Part shown: piece after piece, positions 1 to 13,860 of the stretch
Layout of the letters: each line of letters begins with the position of its first letter
Numbering within the stretch: position 1 is the first letter of the stretch
NCBI RefSeq assembly: GCF_001039355.2
Contig: NW_019775923.1
Coordinates: 1 to 51,187 of the forward strand
Direction: 5' to 3'
From: Lingula anatina
Taxonomy: Eukaryota > Brachiopoda > Lingulata > Lingulida > Lingulidae
Length of the DNA: 51,187 nt
The notes under the pieces: generated by a model
What the model saw: only the letters and a program-made list of their open reading frames with translations
Told to the model about the DNA's origin: nothing
Databases searched by the model: none
Made by a program: the position numbers and the translations under genes

Positions 1-3000
1 CCCCCCGGTTCAAATTATCTTTGTCTGAACGCAAATGTAGAGCATAGTGTAATGTAAAGGAATGGCGGCGCGCGCGATGAACGTCTGCTGAGAGCCGAAC
101 ATTTTTGCGACTCAGCGTATTGTGAATGTGTGCACTTGACCAAGAAACAATTATTGCACGATGAAAATATTGCTCTTCACTGCCCGCAATTTATGTGAAA
201 TCTCATTACAATTGACCAGAAAACCAGTCTTATATTACTTGATAATATATTCTATTGTCATTGAGATAACTGTTCATCCTCTTGCATCTTAAGTGTGAAT
301 AGATTTTCATCCATTTGCGTTTTAAGTGTAAATTGATATTGTATTTCTATAACATTACAATTATGATGTGAACGGCGTTATTTCACGGAGTGTAATCTTC
401 TATTCTTGGTCTTTAATTTAATTCCTCTTATGTATCTTCTGACAATGTGACCAAATGCATCTGCATTCCTTGCAAGTCAAGTGATTCGCTTCGCTAATTG
501 TGAAAAGGCGCGATCACTCACGCGCTCATATTGGCAATACATTGCCCCTTATATTCCATCAGACGCAATAAGCCATAATAATATATCCTCGACAAAGACG
601 CCGCTTTTTCTCGCAGGGCGATGAATCACGGCCGACCACAGGCAGTGCATTGAGTCACAGGTTTTCCTAAGCCTGCCTATGCGCAAACAGCTCATCGCGG
701 GAGATCGCCATTAAGATAATGTAAATGTCGTCTGCTTGAGATGAGATTTATACGTAATCGCTGCAAAACAGGTAAAGGGCGGCCGGATGATTGAAAGTAA
801 CATGAAAATGAACGCAAAAGATTTGGCAAGCCGTGTAGAAAGTGTAAAGACTTCATTTGTTGTGGAGACAGGTAGAACGCGTGGTTATGGTCGCTGCTGA
901 AATGGCAGAGTTGAATACGTTATTGAAGAACCGCTCTACCTGGCAATATAATATAACGTAAAAAAAGAAGTACATACTTAATACAGTGAAAAAAAAACAA
1001 AAAGTCGAAAGAGACAGTTCATTTGCGCTATTAATTGATTAAAATGAATACTCCGAGTCTCGTCCAATGGTAATATTAATATTTCGATAGCATGTCCGTT
1101 TAAGGACTTATTGGGATATAATGGTGCAAATAGATCGCCGAAGAAGAGAGGGAAGGGTGTCGCGTTCACAAAGTTACCTATGTAATTAATCAATTTATGG
1201 GTGTGGGGTGATTAGGATCGACAGAGGCGTAACGCTGCCGATAGCGGTAATGCATCACTTGAGAAAAATATAGGGGTTGAGAAAGGCTGGCCTAAAAGCC
1301 TTCCACTGGGCAATTAATCAATTTCAAGAAGATAGAATAACAATAACTGAGGAATACATAACTATCTTTCGATCGTATCTCTGCTAGTATAGCATGCAAT
1401 AATCTTTTTCTTATCAGATTTTACCGTCTTTGCTGTAGTGGCCAATAGCGATGTGATGTTCGGTCAACTTCGGGTTGTTTCGTATCCAAGCAATAGATTG
1501 GTTTCGAGTTACGGAAGTTGTTGAGGTTTCCTATGGCGCAATGAAGTATATGAAAAGAGGATTAATGCGAGCGCGTCTTGTTGTAAATAGGCTTTTATCA
1601 TTTTGTAAATAAATGCAAATAAGAAATGAAAATAATATTGAAATAGATAAATAAAATAAAAACAAAAAGTGAATTACGTGTGCTATATGAGGGTCCAAAT
1701 AGGAAACCGCAATATACTATATTAAATCACAAAAGTGTGTCTAAAGGGAAATGAGTGAGACATTAAATGCATTGGTTTTAACAAACAGGTTCTAGTTTCA
1801 TCCTCAAGGACACGCTTGATTGTTCTTTTCTAGTTGTGGCTTCCCCATCTGTCTGCCAGCAATTTGCAATTGTTTTCAGACTGTATACGGTCGAAAGTTG
1901 AAGAAGACACAAACACATGTCATCTTATCTATTAGTCGACGAACTCAGCTGCTCTTGCTTTCCTTTTCAGTTACTGAGAAAAACTGAGTTATTTAAAAAA
2001 GTTCAAATTCCGGATTCCTTAAAAGGAAACGTGCAACGATACTGCAGCGCATGGTCTTCTCAAAATGCCAAAAGATCATATCGGAACGCTGCGGTTTAAC
2101 ACGTAACAGACAGTTAAGACAGCTACAGCGGACTATCCCAGCTTCACGTGGCGTAACCTGATAACATTTCAAATCCCGACAAAAAAAGAAAATTAAGCCC
2201 TTCATAATTCTTTTAAGGATGTACATGTACCCAGAATTGATAGGTTGTCAGATGAAAGAGAGAATTTAACCCCGACCCCCCTCCCTCCGACAATTTATTA
2301 CGGTAAACCAACATCGCAGATTATAGCACCTCCAAATCAAGGTTTTACACTCTCTACGCTATCTTCTCCCACAAATTATTTTCAGCATACAGCGTATCGT
2401 TAAAATTTGACAAGATAAAATGCTTTTATTAGACGCAAACAATACATTCTGAACGCGTTGTTGATAGTTGTATCATAAATTTAAACACCATACTTATCAG
2501 CCCGACGTGAGCGCCCTGGATAATTTAGATATGTAACGCGTTTAACAATAACCACTAGAAATAAGTGATAAGCTAAAATTAACCGTACTTTAGTGACATC
2601 CACATGGTACACGAAATTTACTGCGGTGATTAGATAACAAGTGTGGAATTGTCGCTAGAAAAAATTTCCGGCAGGTGGCATTGCAGGAAGAGCCTCGTTT
2701 TCGGGAACAATTGCCCAAGAAGTCAAAGCACGAAGCCTTTGCCATGGTGATACGTTCTTGGCCATATCCATGGTGATGTGGGGCACAAAAAGCTGATATC
2801 TACTGTAAATACTTTCTGTTTGCCTTGGCAATGAAGCAAAGTCGTATAAATAGACGCTGAGTGCTTTTTGGTGAGAGTTTGTAGCTTTGAAATACATTCA
2901 CGATTCTTCATGCACACGCAGGTCAACGCGAACAAGAGCAGGGCTTTTTGTCACACGTATGAAAACGCGCATAAAACGTCATACTTTCAGGCATTTTGTC

Positions 3001-3060
3001 CACTAAATGGTACATAGGTTTTTTGTAACAACAACATAAAGCACACACGTAGACAGAGAC
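1..3060. other. Non-coding stretch, nothing recognised
   Basis: No open frame here resembles a protein I know and I see no convincing paired splice sites around conserved coding sequence. Short open frames (60-80 codons) occur on both strands at the rate expected of AT-rich DNA. A 5'UTR exon of the downstream thymosin gene could lie here or in the following 6 kb, but I cannot pick one out. Confidence 0.5.
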
Positions 3061-3067
3061 ACCGCCC

Positions 3068-3105
<38 letters not shown>
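3068..3105. repeat. (CT)n microsatellite
   Basis: An almost uninterrupted CT dinucleotide run followed by TGTGTT. A simple repeat with no associated gene seen. Confidence 0.95.
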
Positions 3106-3480
3106 GTGTTAGCCTTTGTTGGAGAGCCTAACTAAACCTAAATAGACCTATGCTGTAGCAGACATCGTCGATAAATCAATAACTTTTAACACATATGTTT
3201 CACACCAAACTCCCTGACGTATTTTATTGCTATTTCGCCACTGAAAACAATATAGACTCGTATATTCATCAGCCGTGAGCTTATTCCAAATGTCTTTGCT
3301 TTCCTTTCAAGGCAAAATCAGTGGGGGTTGTGTGGTGGATTTTCATGCATTTTCCAAAAGTAAATTAAAAAAGAAAAGATATCAAGCGATAAATTCACGG
3401 AAGCAGAAGATAACTCATTGTTTACACTGCCAATAGAATTAGTTTCATCACATCAGTTGTCATGTGTTTTCATTAGAGCG

Positions 3481-4541
3481 CACCCTGAGCTTCAGAGCTA
3501 ACTTGACACTAACCTTATCACTGTAGCCTATCTCCATCGTGTCAAGTAACCTCTGACCAGATTCGAGTGCCCCCGCTGCCCGCCAATCAAATTTAAAGCC
3601 CGCACTCAATGACTCATTGAACGATCTAGCCAATGAACGCGAACGAGTCAAAGCGCGCTTTGTTCAAATCCGGACCAATCAAAGATAAGGCTGAATATCA
3701 GGGACTTGCCGTAACCTGTGGGCAGCACGCAAAATACATCATCCCTCAGTAGATAATGATGCAGGGCATCATACTGCTCTGGTTTCAATTTCGATATACT
3801 CCATGCTTTCTTTGTGTACGGTTATGCACTCGGAACCACTCGGAACTACTCGGATGTCTCCGCACTCGACAATAACTATGTTGTTAGTATGGAGCTTGCG
3901 GAATCAGCCGAGGATTGCCGATTGACGATCAACCAATCAGCGTTTTCACCAAACTTTGGTGAAAAATTTTGAAACATGGATTCGATTGGCTTATATAAAA
4001 TAGGTCAAACTATTTTCGTCAGAGGTTACTTGACACGATGGAGATAGGCTACAGTGAAAAGGTTAGTGTCAAGTTAGCTCTGAAGCTCAGGGTGNCAAAG
4101 CGCGCTTTGTTCAAATCCGGACCAATCAAAGATAAGGCTGAATATCAGGGACTTGCCGTAACCTGTGGGCAGCACGCAAAATACATCATCCCTCAGTAGA
4201 TAATGATGCAGGGCATCATACTGCTCTGGTTTCAATTCCGATATACTCCATGCTTTCTTTGTGTACGGTTATGCACTCGGAACCACTCGGAACTACTCGG
4301 ATGTCTCCGCACTCGACAATAACTATGTTGTTAGTATGGAGCTTGCGGAATCAGCCGAGGATTGCCGATTGACGATCAACCAATCAGCGTTTTCACCAAA
4401 CTTTGGTGAAAAATTTTGAAACATGGATTCGATTGGCTTATATAAAATAGGTCAAACTATTTTCGTCAGAGGTTACTTGACACGATGGAGATAGGCTACA
4501 GTGAAAAGGTTAGTGTCAAGTCAGCTCTGAAGCTCAGGGTG
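3481..4541. mobile_element. TIR DNA transposon (non-autonomous) with 8-bp target duplication; copy partly duplicated at an N
   Basis: Both ends carry a ~75-bp terminal inverted repeat starting CACCCTGAGCTTCAGAGC and running to about ACCTCTGA. The outer ends are flanked by the same 8-mer, TTAGAGCG, at 3473-3480 and 4542-4549. An 8-bp target duplication is usual for hAT and P-type elements; the CAC start is not a textbook hAT end, so superfamily is left open. There is no transposase inside. The block 3649-4094 is repeated almost exactly at 4096-4541 on either side of a lone N at 4095. The real element is therefore probably about 615 bp, and the duplication an assembly join of two alleles or reads. 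Confidence 0.85.
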
Positions 4542-4704
4542 TTAGAGCGAAGAAGCATGCGAGAATTTCCCTTACAGCCTTATTGCTTTATTACCGAAGT
4601 CCAGTGTGAGTCGGCTTCTTCACTGTCACATGTTAAAGTTTCTGTTATCATTGTGTCACGCAAAACCACAGAAAAGAAACCCAGACAACCAGAATCTCAT
4701 ATTT

Positions 4705-4880
4705 ATGCAGGGGCGGACTGAGAGACATTTCTTACAGCCTTCTAAATTATCTTTGTTGATCCATCCTCCATTTTTGATCATCTTTCGACAGAAAAAAACT
4801 AGATATCCGTCAATGTAATCTCAAAAATCTGACTGTCTTCTGGAAGACCAAAAAGACGGCCTCAATCCGCTCGTTTTATG
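4705..4880. repeat. Dispersed repeat, copy related to 50665-50835
   Basis: This stretch shares a series of blocks in the same order with 50665-50835: GCGGACTGAGA or similar, TTGATCCATCCTCCATTT, ACAGAAAAAAACTAGA, GTCAAT and TCTTCTGGAAGACC. It is a diverged interspersed element with no terminal inverted repeats or coding capacity that I can see. Confidence 0.6.
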
Positions 4881-5184
4881 TGAGACACTTTCATGTGTAA
4901 TTTTCGAAGATTCTCCGATTATTGGGTGGCATAACCGAGTCGATTCGCCAACTAAGTGGGCGTTGGAACATACTTGTGAAAGCTCTATATTAATATGCCT
5001 AGGCCTGCTTGTGCAATATGCTGTGATGCAAATTATACAAATTCCTACATGAAGAGGAGAGCCAGCAGGTCGCACCACAGATTTCATGTTGAAATATGTC
5101 ATCACGGGATCATAAATGAGGTTTTTCTATAATCTTCACGTCGTTGTATATAGACCAGTCGCAGTAGGGTAAAAATCAATGTAA

Positions 5185-5359
5185 GGCTCCATTCAGAATA
5201 GGGGACTAACTAGTCCGAGGATCAAATATGGCGACCCACTACAAAGCTTGTCGTCTAATCCGCTAAAAGGCCCTGAATAAATATCCCGTGGGGAAGTATT
5301 CAAGTGGGTCGGCCAAATTTGATCCTCGGACTAGTTAGTCCACTATTCTGAATGCGGCC
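5185..5359. mobile_element. MITE, family A copy 1
   Basis: A 175-bp element with imperfect ~53-bp terminal inverted repeats: CATTCAGAATAGGGGACTAA on the left pairs with the TTAGTCCACTATTCTGAATG end. The arms continue through ACTAGTCCGAGGATCAAAT. The centre contains TCTAATCCGCTAAAAGG. A related copy lies at 13678-13860. It has no coding capacity; it was mobilised in trans, presumably by a TIR transposase not present here. Confidence 0.85.
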
Positions 5360-6075
5360 TAGGGCGGATTGACTCATTGCGTGCATTCTGAGAATGTCTT
5401 TTCTGAAATATAAAAAAGGGGGAAAATAAGATCCAATTATCGTAATTCGCATAAGGCAGACTCTTCTACTGTCGAAAATCAATCGTATGTATATTCTGGT
5501 ACTTTACGTTGAGTTTTATCCAGCTGACTCAAATTTACATACGTTTTGGTGTATTACAAACACAAATGAAAAAACTATCACCCAAGGTTAAGCTTGAAAT
5601 GTTCTTAATTCTAACTTTTTGACCATAAATAAATGCATTACTAAGCAATTTATATATAGAGATGTAGACAAAATATTTAACCTTTTTGAATTTATCTTGT
5701 AATTTTACTGACATGATCGTAAGTCTGTTTTCTATCTCACGTTCAATGCCGTATTTTCCTTCTAATCCCTTTGACACACGAATGTGTTTTTGACAAACAT
5801 CTCGCAGACATGCGAACAGATGCGAAGGAGATAAAGCCCTATGATAATGATAGCGTATTAATATAAATCATAGTTATTTTTCGAGTGTGTATATTCTATT
5901 AATCATTTTGTTTTGAAATGGAATCTAGCAAATTGCATAACCGACATTTGTATGAAATAGTTGGGTACAATGAAGCATATTTGAATCGGTCAAACTGTCG
6001 CAGAGCATAGGGTCGAGGTCTAATTTTTTTCGGAGCAACTTCTCTGGTCAAAAGGCCGGATCTTTCGAGCCAACA

Positions 6076-6093
6076 CCCCCCCCCCCCCCCCCC
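6076..6093. repeat. Poly-C tract
   Basis: Eighteen consecutive C residues. Its length may be unreliable in the assembly. Confidence 0.9.
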
Positions 6094-7492
6094 AAACCCA
6101 GTCTACCCTGCCTTGGGGCCTTGACCAGTCGCTTGTATCACTCACATCGGAATTTTCTTAACTAAGTGTGAGTGCGTCCCATCGCGACACAAAGGATCTC
6201 GTCACGTGCAGACGCGACCCAGACAGACATCGTCGTTAATTTATCTAGTTATGAATATGAATATGAGTGATACCCAGTTTAAGTGCAGACGCATCAATCT
6301 GCGCTGCTGCTGCCACGGCTTAATGAAAGGTGGATTACATGCACGCGCACGTGCATCAACCTCACCCGGGGTTCAAAAGGTCTTGAATACTGGTAACGGC
6401 AGAAGCATGGGGATTAAATAGCGCGCGGTGGGTTTGGAGGACCTCTGCATCGCAGGGTGGTGGAGTGGGCGTTTGGTGAAACTCGTGTTAAAGATTAAAG
6501 TGCAAACTCCCTTACCCAATAAAAGAATCCTTGTTAGGAGTACTGTAATGAGTTACTGGTTCAGGTGAAAATAAATAAATACTTGAACAAAATAGATAAA
6601 TAAATAATCCTGCAGTTTGGGTGATGTAATAAGATCTGTCAACATGAACGAGTATTAACTGAAGCGCCAAAAGCCAAAAGAGGTGGTTAAATGGCACAAG
6701 TAGTGCTGAAGGATTTAATTCCTGAATTTTGAAAGCGTCGTAAACAGTATTGGTTTTTACCAGTCTCGTGCCGTGTAGTCCTAAGGAAAAAATAAAACCT
6801 TGAAACGCGTTTGGCATATGAATCATGTTGTGCATTCATACTAAGCCTATTGTGGACCGACAGTCGGCCCTAAACTCGTTAGTAGTATATCTCTGTGATC
6901 TGAAGATTTCTTGTCTGGCAGATCTTGCTGGAAGATTACGCCGTTTCAGATACGAATGTAAATTTAGCGAGCGAATTGCTTATTCAGGCCAACTGTTACC
7001 TAACATAGGCTTAGCGAACAATCCCCCATGTCGTTAAATGATGCAGCCGAGTTGACAGGGATAAGAAGTTCTTTGTTAGTCATGCTGTAATACTACTCGC
7101 TAAAAAGTTCACGACCCCACTCTTGGCAAGGATAACGTTACGTAATGGCGCCACCTTTGTTAAAAAATAATAATGCTGGGTCCACATGTATAATATAAAT
7201 TATATGTGGGTCCATTGTTCAAATAAGTTTAAGACCAGCGAGAGGCTACCGTCTATAATAACTGATTGACTTATGATGTTATCAAGGTCGATGTTATTCC
7301 TAAGATTTAGCCGGTATGAACGAGTCGTAATGCCTGCTATTTATGTCCGCATTCTGTTGTCAATTATTTCATGTCAACCCCCACTTTTTGCATCTCTTTT
7401 TATTGCGCTGTCATAAGTCAGGTTATTAATGTGAATGTACTCCTTGGTAAGCACTTCTCAAACCAGTTAACGATTCGATTCCAGTTGAACTG

Positions 7493-7495
7493 TAT

Positions 7496-7526
<31 letters not shown>

Positions 7527-7527
7527 T
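7493..7527. repeat. (TTTA)n microsatellite
   Basis: About eight tandem TTTA units ending in TTTATAG. Confidence 0.95.
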
Positions 7528-9397
7528 AGTCAGTTAATCTGACTGACAACCTCCTAATAGTAGTACTTACACATTAAAAGATGCTGATAATACGACGAAG
7601 GCGACAGGCATACATGTATATCCTCGTCTGCTCCCCCAGAAAAACGACGCACCAAAAAGAAATGAATCAAAAAAAAATGTCAAGGACGTCGTGACAGTTT
7701 CTTTATCGCCACTTTAAATCTCTTGTCAGTTTCGTAATCACCATTTTTATCTGGGGACTTTGTCCAAACAGGCATTTATATATCACTTATATCAATATAT
7801 TTATTACTAATGTCTAATTTGCAATGGCTATCAGGTGGTGTGAATGTACCTGTGTTTTTCTTCCGTTTTCTCTTTGTATTGTTACTAGGAAACCTAGTCT
7901 CGCTCAAAACCTGTGGATTATGCAACTGTAACAAAAATAAGTGACCGGTACATATCGCCCAAGGAATATTGAGCGCTTTTAGCAATTTCCACACCTGCGC
8001 AAAAAGAAAAAAGACACGAAAGAACTATTTTTGAATATCCGACTATTTGTCTAGATATCTGCTTTGCAAAGGTGTCAAGGTATGATACAACTACGTATCT
8101 CGTTTCTGTATCTGTTTCGCTTTGTGCTGTATTTAACGTTACTGCGCTTTACACAACGATCTCTAATCTTCTAAACTACCGAGTTGGATTTTCGTATTTG
8201 GTAACCCCGGAGACGTACAAGATTTATGACCGCTAAAGTTGTTATTTATGACTTTTTTTTCATACTTTAAGACCGTCGTATATGTTATCCATAGAACTTT
8301 ATTTATGGTTGCTGAGATTTTGAATAGGTTTCAGATTTAAATAACGGTGACCTACAATTTATTGAGGAAGCACAACTTTTTTATTTTATTTAAAAAATGC
8401 CTGCTATGTCTTATACAAGCGAATGAAACATGAAGTCGGCACCAGGGTGCAGCACCGTCGTCCATGTGACCCTGAGACTTAATTCTCCTGAGTGATTTAT
8501 TTTGTTATCGTATAAAGATTCTCCGCGCCGTATTGCCTGAGCAGATGTTTATGTCTGACTGAGGTTTTTTCAATATGTTTTTACGTCTATCTCTCGAGAG
8601 GCATCATCTGTGGACTCAGCTGGGTGCGCTGAACTTTTTCGAAGATAAACAGCTGTTTGCGGAATAACTTTTGTTAATGTGAGATAAGCGTGCGGTTATA
8701 TCATTATCCCAACCACTGCATCGAGGCTCGGGGACACGCCTCCAATCTGAGTTCTCCAAATCAGAGCCTCGTTAAAATCCTGTTGTTGGTAGTGTGTTAG
8801 TGTCATGACAAACCCCATGTCGAGGCTCTTACACGCCTTTCCAAAATACATATTTCTAGTTTAGACTCCTCGTAAAAGACTAGAAAGCCACTTATAGGCC
8901 TACTCTTTGACGAAATAAATTATGGTTTGAAGTTTGTGCATGTATGGTATGACTCAACCTTACACTTGTGCTAGCTTAAAAACGTTTGATGTTAAATCCT
9001 GTGTACCACGTGATATTTTTTCAGGATAAATTTAGAACGCCGACAAAATAAAGCTCATAGGGTCTTTCAGCAGAAACGATCAAAACAAATATAATTTCCG
9101 TGCATTTTGTTTTGTTAGTTTATAAAAACAGACAGCAACTTCTGGCTGTTCTAACTTATTACCTTTACTCTTCTTATTGCGTCTGTCACTGCATTCTGAC
9201 CTTATATTAATAATAAAAATAATGAAAAAAAAGATAGTGAAAGAAACTGGGTAATTGGCATTGCTCACAGCTGATTTTGTATTCCTGCTGACGGAGAATC
9301 ATCTTTTTGAGGGAAGAGTTGAAGTGGGTTGGGGGGGGGGGGGTAAAAGTACTCTTATCTTTTAAGTTCTGCTCTGTTTGTCCTTCAAATGCTGTAA

Positions 9398-9915
<518 letters not shown>

Positions 9916-11700
9916 CAAGTTTGTGTTACTAAAGACGATGGCAAAGGCGCTGTTTTATTGGCATTCTCATGAAACAATATCACAAACAATGGACCAAAAT
10001 TCAGTGACCTTTAAAGCTTCAAGCTACAACGTGTTGGTCTCTTAGCAACATTCCTTTCGCTTCTAGACATTCTGTAACTTCTGGGAACGAAAAATGATCA
10101 CTATGGAAACGTGATGCGTCACTAAGGAACCTAATGCTTTCATTCAATAAGGGAACGTGATCTTACACAATGGAAACAACGACTGTCACCACGGAAACAA
10201 GCACTTTAAGGTTGAAAACGAGGCTTTCAAAAGGTCAAGGTTAATTTTGAATGATTCAAATTCGAATCATTTCAGATAGTAGATTTTGTCATTCATTCAG
10301 AAATTTCCCTGACTGGTCGCGTTATTCAACATCCACGTGATGTGGTTTTATTCCACCAGTAAACACCCGTGTTGGTTAATTGAAAAACTGACTGCTCTTG
10401 TGAAGATATCTAGAACGGCTCTCTAATTTATCAGACGACTTTGGATTTCCCGCAGTTTTGGAAACCAGTTTGTAAACCCCGAACCGAGACCACCGTGCAA
10501 TGCATGCTTGTAGATCGCTAACAGTTGATATAGTTATGGTATTTTTTTGTTGTAGTATCGTTATTTACTTATTATGCAAATCTAACCACTGTGCTCAAGA
10601 TTATACTTAGTGATGTGATCGTTTAAGTACTAAATCCATGACCAATTTTGGAACCCATGAAATACTTATGAAAACCTGCCCGTTTTGAATTAATGTCCAT
10701 CTTTGTTAATTTTTGTGAAGATCATGATGACTGAATAATAGTTAAATGTCAGCCGTCACTAAATTGGTACTATTGAATGTTAATTCAGTTTTATTTTGAA
10801 ACTCAGTTTGCTTTTGATGGCCAATTTATCCAGGAAAGAAATGTTTTTGTTATTTCTTTGCAACTGATTTACAGATTCTTCACTGTTTGAGAAACACCAA
10901 TTTGCGAGATTTGACATTCATTTTGTGACATTTTGATAAATTTTGCATACAACTAAGTGTCCTTAAACAAAGTTGATATTAAGTTCGTTTAGTTTGACGT
11001 AGATTAATGTAATGTTTGTTAAAAAAGTATTATAACTATCATTGGATAAATATTGATATTTACTCTAAAGGAAGAGCCATGAATTCATTCTAACAACTTT
11101 CACGTAAATTCCAATTTTTGATTTAGGCGGTCTTAAGTTTTTTAATTGGCATAATTTACAGTGATATATATAATATATCAGGCAAAAAAGCTGAAAGTCT
11201 TTACTTGTGTAGAAATTATAACGGATTTACTTTTGACTTCGATCACTTTCTGGCAGAGATTACACAGTTCGACGAATTGCAGGATGAAATAAAAAAAGTT
11301 TCGAAACTCGTACTTCCTTTTTGTGTGTCTTTTATCAACTTTTTGGGAAAAATTGGGATATGAATGAACGTATGATTGCAAGAGATACTATTCCCTACTC
11401 TTGGCATTTTCAATATATACGCTTCTTGCAATCTGACTTGGATGCAATTCTCTTAGAAGAGACTTTTTACAAAACGGTCTTAATTAACTATTTATCAAAA
11501 AAAAAAAAAAAAAAAAAATGCTGAGAAGTTTGAGCCGACTTCTACGTATAGAAACAATTTCAATTTACCATAAAGCAATTTGTGATCGTATTTACAATGC
11601 ATATATATATGATTTGTACTTCCCTCAATTGTAATAATAGAAACTTTAAAAAAAAAAATAAAAGATTTGTTGACTTAATAAATAAAACGACTTTCAGGTA
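9916..11700 (+). other. Possible long thymosin beta 3'UTR
   Basis: After the thymosin stop there is no recognisable gene. The first convincing AATAAA signals on + are clustered at 11658-11663, 11678-11683 and 11682-11687. If they are used, the 3'UTR would be about 1.75 kb. A long A-run lies at 11497-11518. Transcript evidence would be needed to place the real end. Confidence 0.35.
11497..11518. repeat. Poly-A tract
   Basis: A run of 22 A residues. With no recognisable reverse transcriptase or target duplications beside it, I do not call it a retrotransposon tail. Confidence 0.9.
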
Positions 11701-12635
11701 GCCGGTTTACCAGTTGTAGAAATGAAAGCTAAACCGAAAAGCCTTCACATTTTTAAGGGACATACCCAACACTTACTGTACCTGGTGGCTTAAAGCGGAT
11801 ACAACGCGCATGTTCAGTAGACATTACTTAAGAACTTATAAAATTCTATATTATTTTCATTTTCACATTTATAGAAAATATTTTCTGATCGAAAAATTAC
11901 TGAAGCCGGCCAATCGAATCCCCAGTTAAAAATATACAAAGAAGAATTAGAAATAAGGAAATTGTTAAAGCACGCGTGGTCCCCAAAGGTAAATAATTCT
12001 TGCAACTGAATTCGTGAGTAAAAATTGCAAGTCAAATTACAATACTAATTTTCTTAAAGAATGCACTTTGAACTGCGAACTATTGGAGACCATGAAAATA
12101 CATAAGAGGAATTTTAATAGTAGTTTTTATATGCAGTGAAGGCTCATTTAACATCACAGAAATAACCCCGTGTATGCGATTATATAAAAGTACAAGCGCT
12201 TCACAGTAATGGAAAGCATGATAAACATCACGCATAGAGGGGGGCGATCCTTTGCACTTAAATCAATGATTTCTTTCGTGATAGGTATGGTCAGAAACCG
12301 TATTGTAATGTTGAGGGAATTGCTTCATCCTTAGGATTCTTTAAAGAAATGGCTGGAGTGGTTAAAAAAAAAGAAGTCCCTTTTAACATTGCCGACCACA
12401 TTCCTGGGGTTCCTCATGAATTTTCTATCAGATATGGCATTAAAAAGAACCAATAAACATGGGCAATTGCTCATGACTGTCTGACAATACCTGCCCTAAA
12501 TGCACGACCGGGTTTTCACCTGTATTTCACCGTGTGATTAAGGGTGCATTCCACATGGAACTATCGTTCTACTTTCATGTGCATTTCGTTTCGAGTGCCA
12601 CCGAACGCACACGGAAGTTAATCACGCCCTAGCTG

Positions 12636-13109
12636 CTAGAGGAGGCGTGTCATCCAGTTAATCTGATTGCATTCAACGAGAGTCCCCGCGGAGTTGGATC
12701 GATCTACGCACATTTCTCGTTGATAGATTTTTTCATTGGGAATATCCCCTAAGTTCTGTCTCATGTTGCTGTCTTTCTTATCTACCACCGTCACTTCGTT
12801 ACAAGATGTCATTTGTGATAAACTTTCGGTAGGGATCAGGAACTCCCGAATACCTCGACTAGAGCGGGGTGGACTGTCACATACCGTGGTTAAGGCATCA
12901 AAGATGGGGCCGTGAAAAGGGCAAAGCTCTTTATGGCGGGAAATAGCTATGATTAAGTCACTCATCTTGCGTGAAAATGAAAATGAAGTTATCCCAGGGA
13001 TCGCGAAGAGTGATATTTTCAGAATCAATGAGGAAGGTACACGGGCATGTGGCCTGGAAAAAAAAAGCGAGAACGCAGTCAGAATCCCTTTAAATGTATT
13101 TCGCGCCAT
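12636..13109 (-). CDS. Unrecognised 157-codon open frame, doubtful
   Basis: This is the longest uninterrupted frame outside the named genes. The product would be 157 aa, basic to neutral, with a hydrophobic N-terminal stretch (GILTAFSLFFSRP) and no motif I recognise. There is no TATA box, no splice context, no second exon and no poly(A) signal that I can connect to it. The opposite strand also has a 62-codon frame across the same bases. It may be a chance frame or part of an unrecognised repeat; I list it only because of its length. Confidence 0.15.
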   Translation of the reverse strand: MARNTFKGILTAFSLFFSRPHARVPSSLILKISLFAIPGITSFSFSRKMSDLIIAISRHKELCPFHGPIFDALTTVCDSPPRSSRGIREFLIPTESLSQMTSCNEVTVVDKKDSNMRQNLGDIPNEKIYQREMCVDRSNSAGTLVECNQINWMTRLL

Positions 13110-13677
13110 GAATTCGCGTTTATATTTCTTCAGATGAACGTTGAATAATATTGGATGTAGAGAAAGTCAAAATCTCTCTGAAACCCACGTTCGGCTGTTG
13201 TCTTAATCGGTTAATCAACCTAAATAACACAGAAAACGACTTAAGGATACCACACTTGTCTGCCATAATGGAAAAATAAAACGACCAGAACAGGTTAGGT
13301 ACTTATTAAGAAATTTGATAAAATTGCCAAACGTATATGTGCAAGTACGCCATATAGTAAGCAAACTATATAACCGATATCGATCGGGTCTTTTCCATTA
13401 TGGTAAAAAAGTTTGGCGTTCTAAAGTAGTTTTCTGCGGTTTTAGGGTTCACTAACCGATGCAGGCGACAGCATAGTGCGTTTAAAACGATCGGTATAAA
13501 ACACTGTGCATATTACTATCTCCAAGCGCATGCATCAAATGATTTGTTTTACATTATAAATAACACCGTTAAAAGCATAGATTAGTGAGAACGCATCTCT
13601 CCTGCAGAAGCATGCTGTAATGTGAGGAGCAAATTTCCTTCCGAAAATTCTCTATAGAACGTCCTATAGAACTCTAT

Positions 13678-13860
13678 GGCCGTATTCAGAACAGTGGACT
13701 AACCAGTGGACTAACAGTGGACTAACGGGTCAAATATGGCGACTTACTAAAAAGCTTGCCGTCTAATCCGCCAATAGACACCGACTAGATTTCCCGTGGG
13801 GATGTATTCGAGTGGGTCGGTCATATTTGACCAGAGGACTAGATAGCCCCACTGTTGGTA
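13678..13860. mobile_element. MITE, family A copy 2, inside duplication copy A
   Basis: Related to 5185-5359: GGCCGTATTCAGAACAGTGG at the left, then AAATATGGCGACTTACTA, GTCTAATCCGCC, TTTCCCGTGGGGATGTATTC and GTGGGTCGG, with a worn right end. It contains a small local triplication of CAGTGGACTAAC near its left end. It interrupts the minisatellite of duplication copy A and is missing from copy B. Confidence 0.8.
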
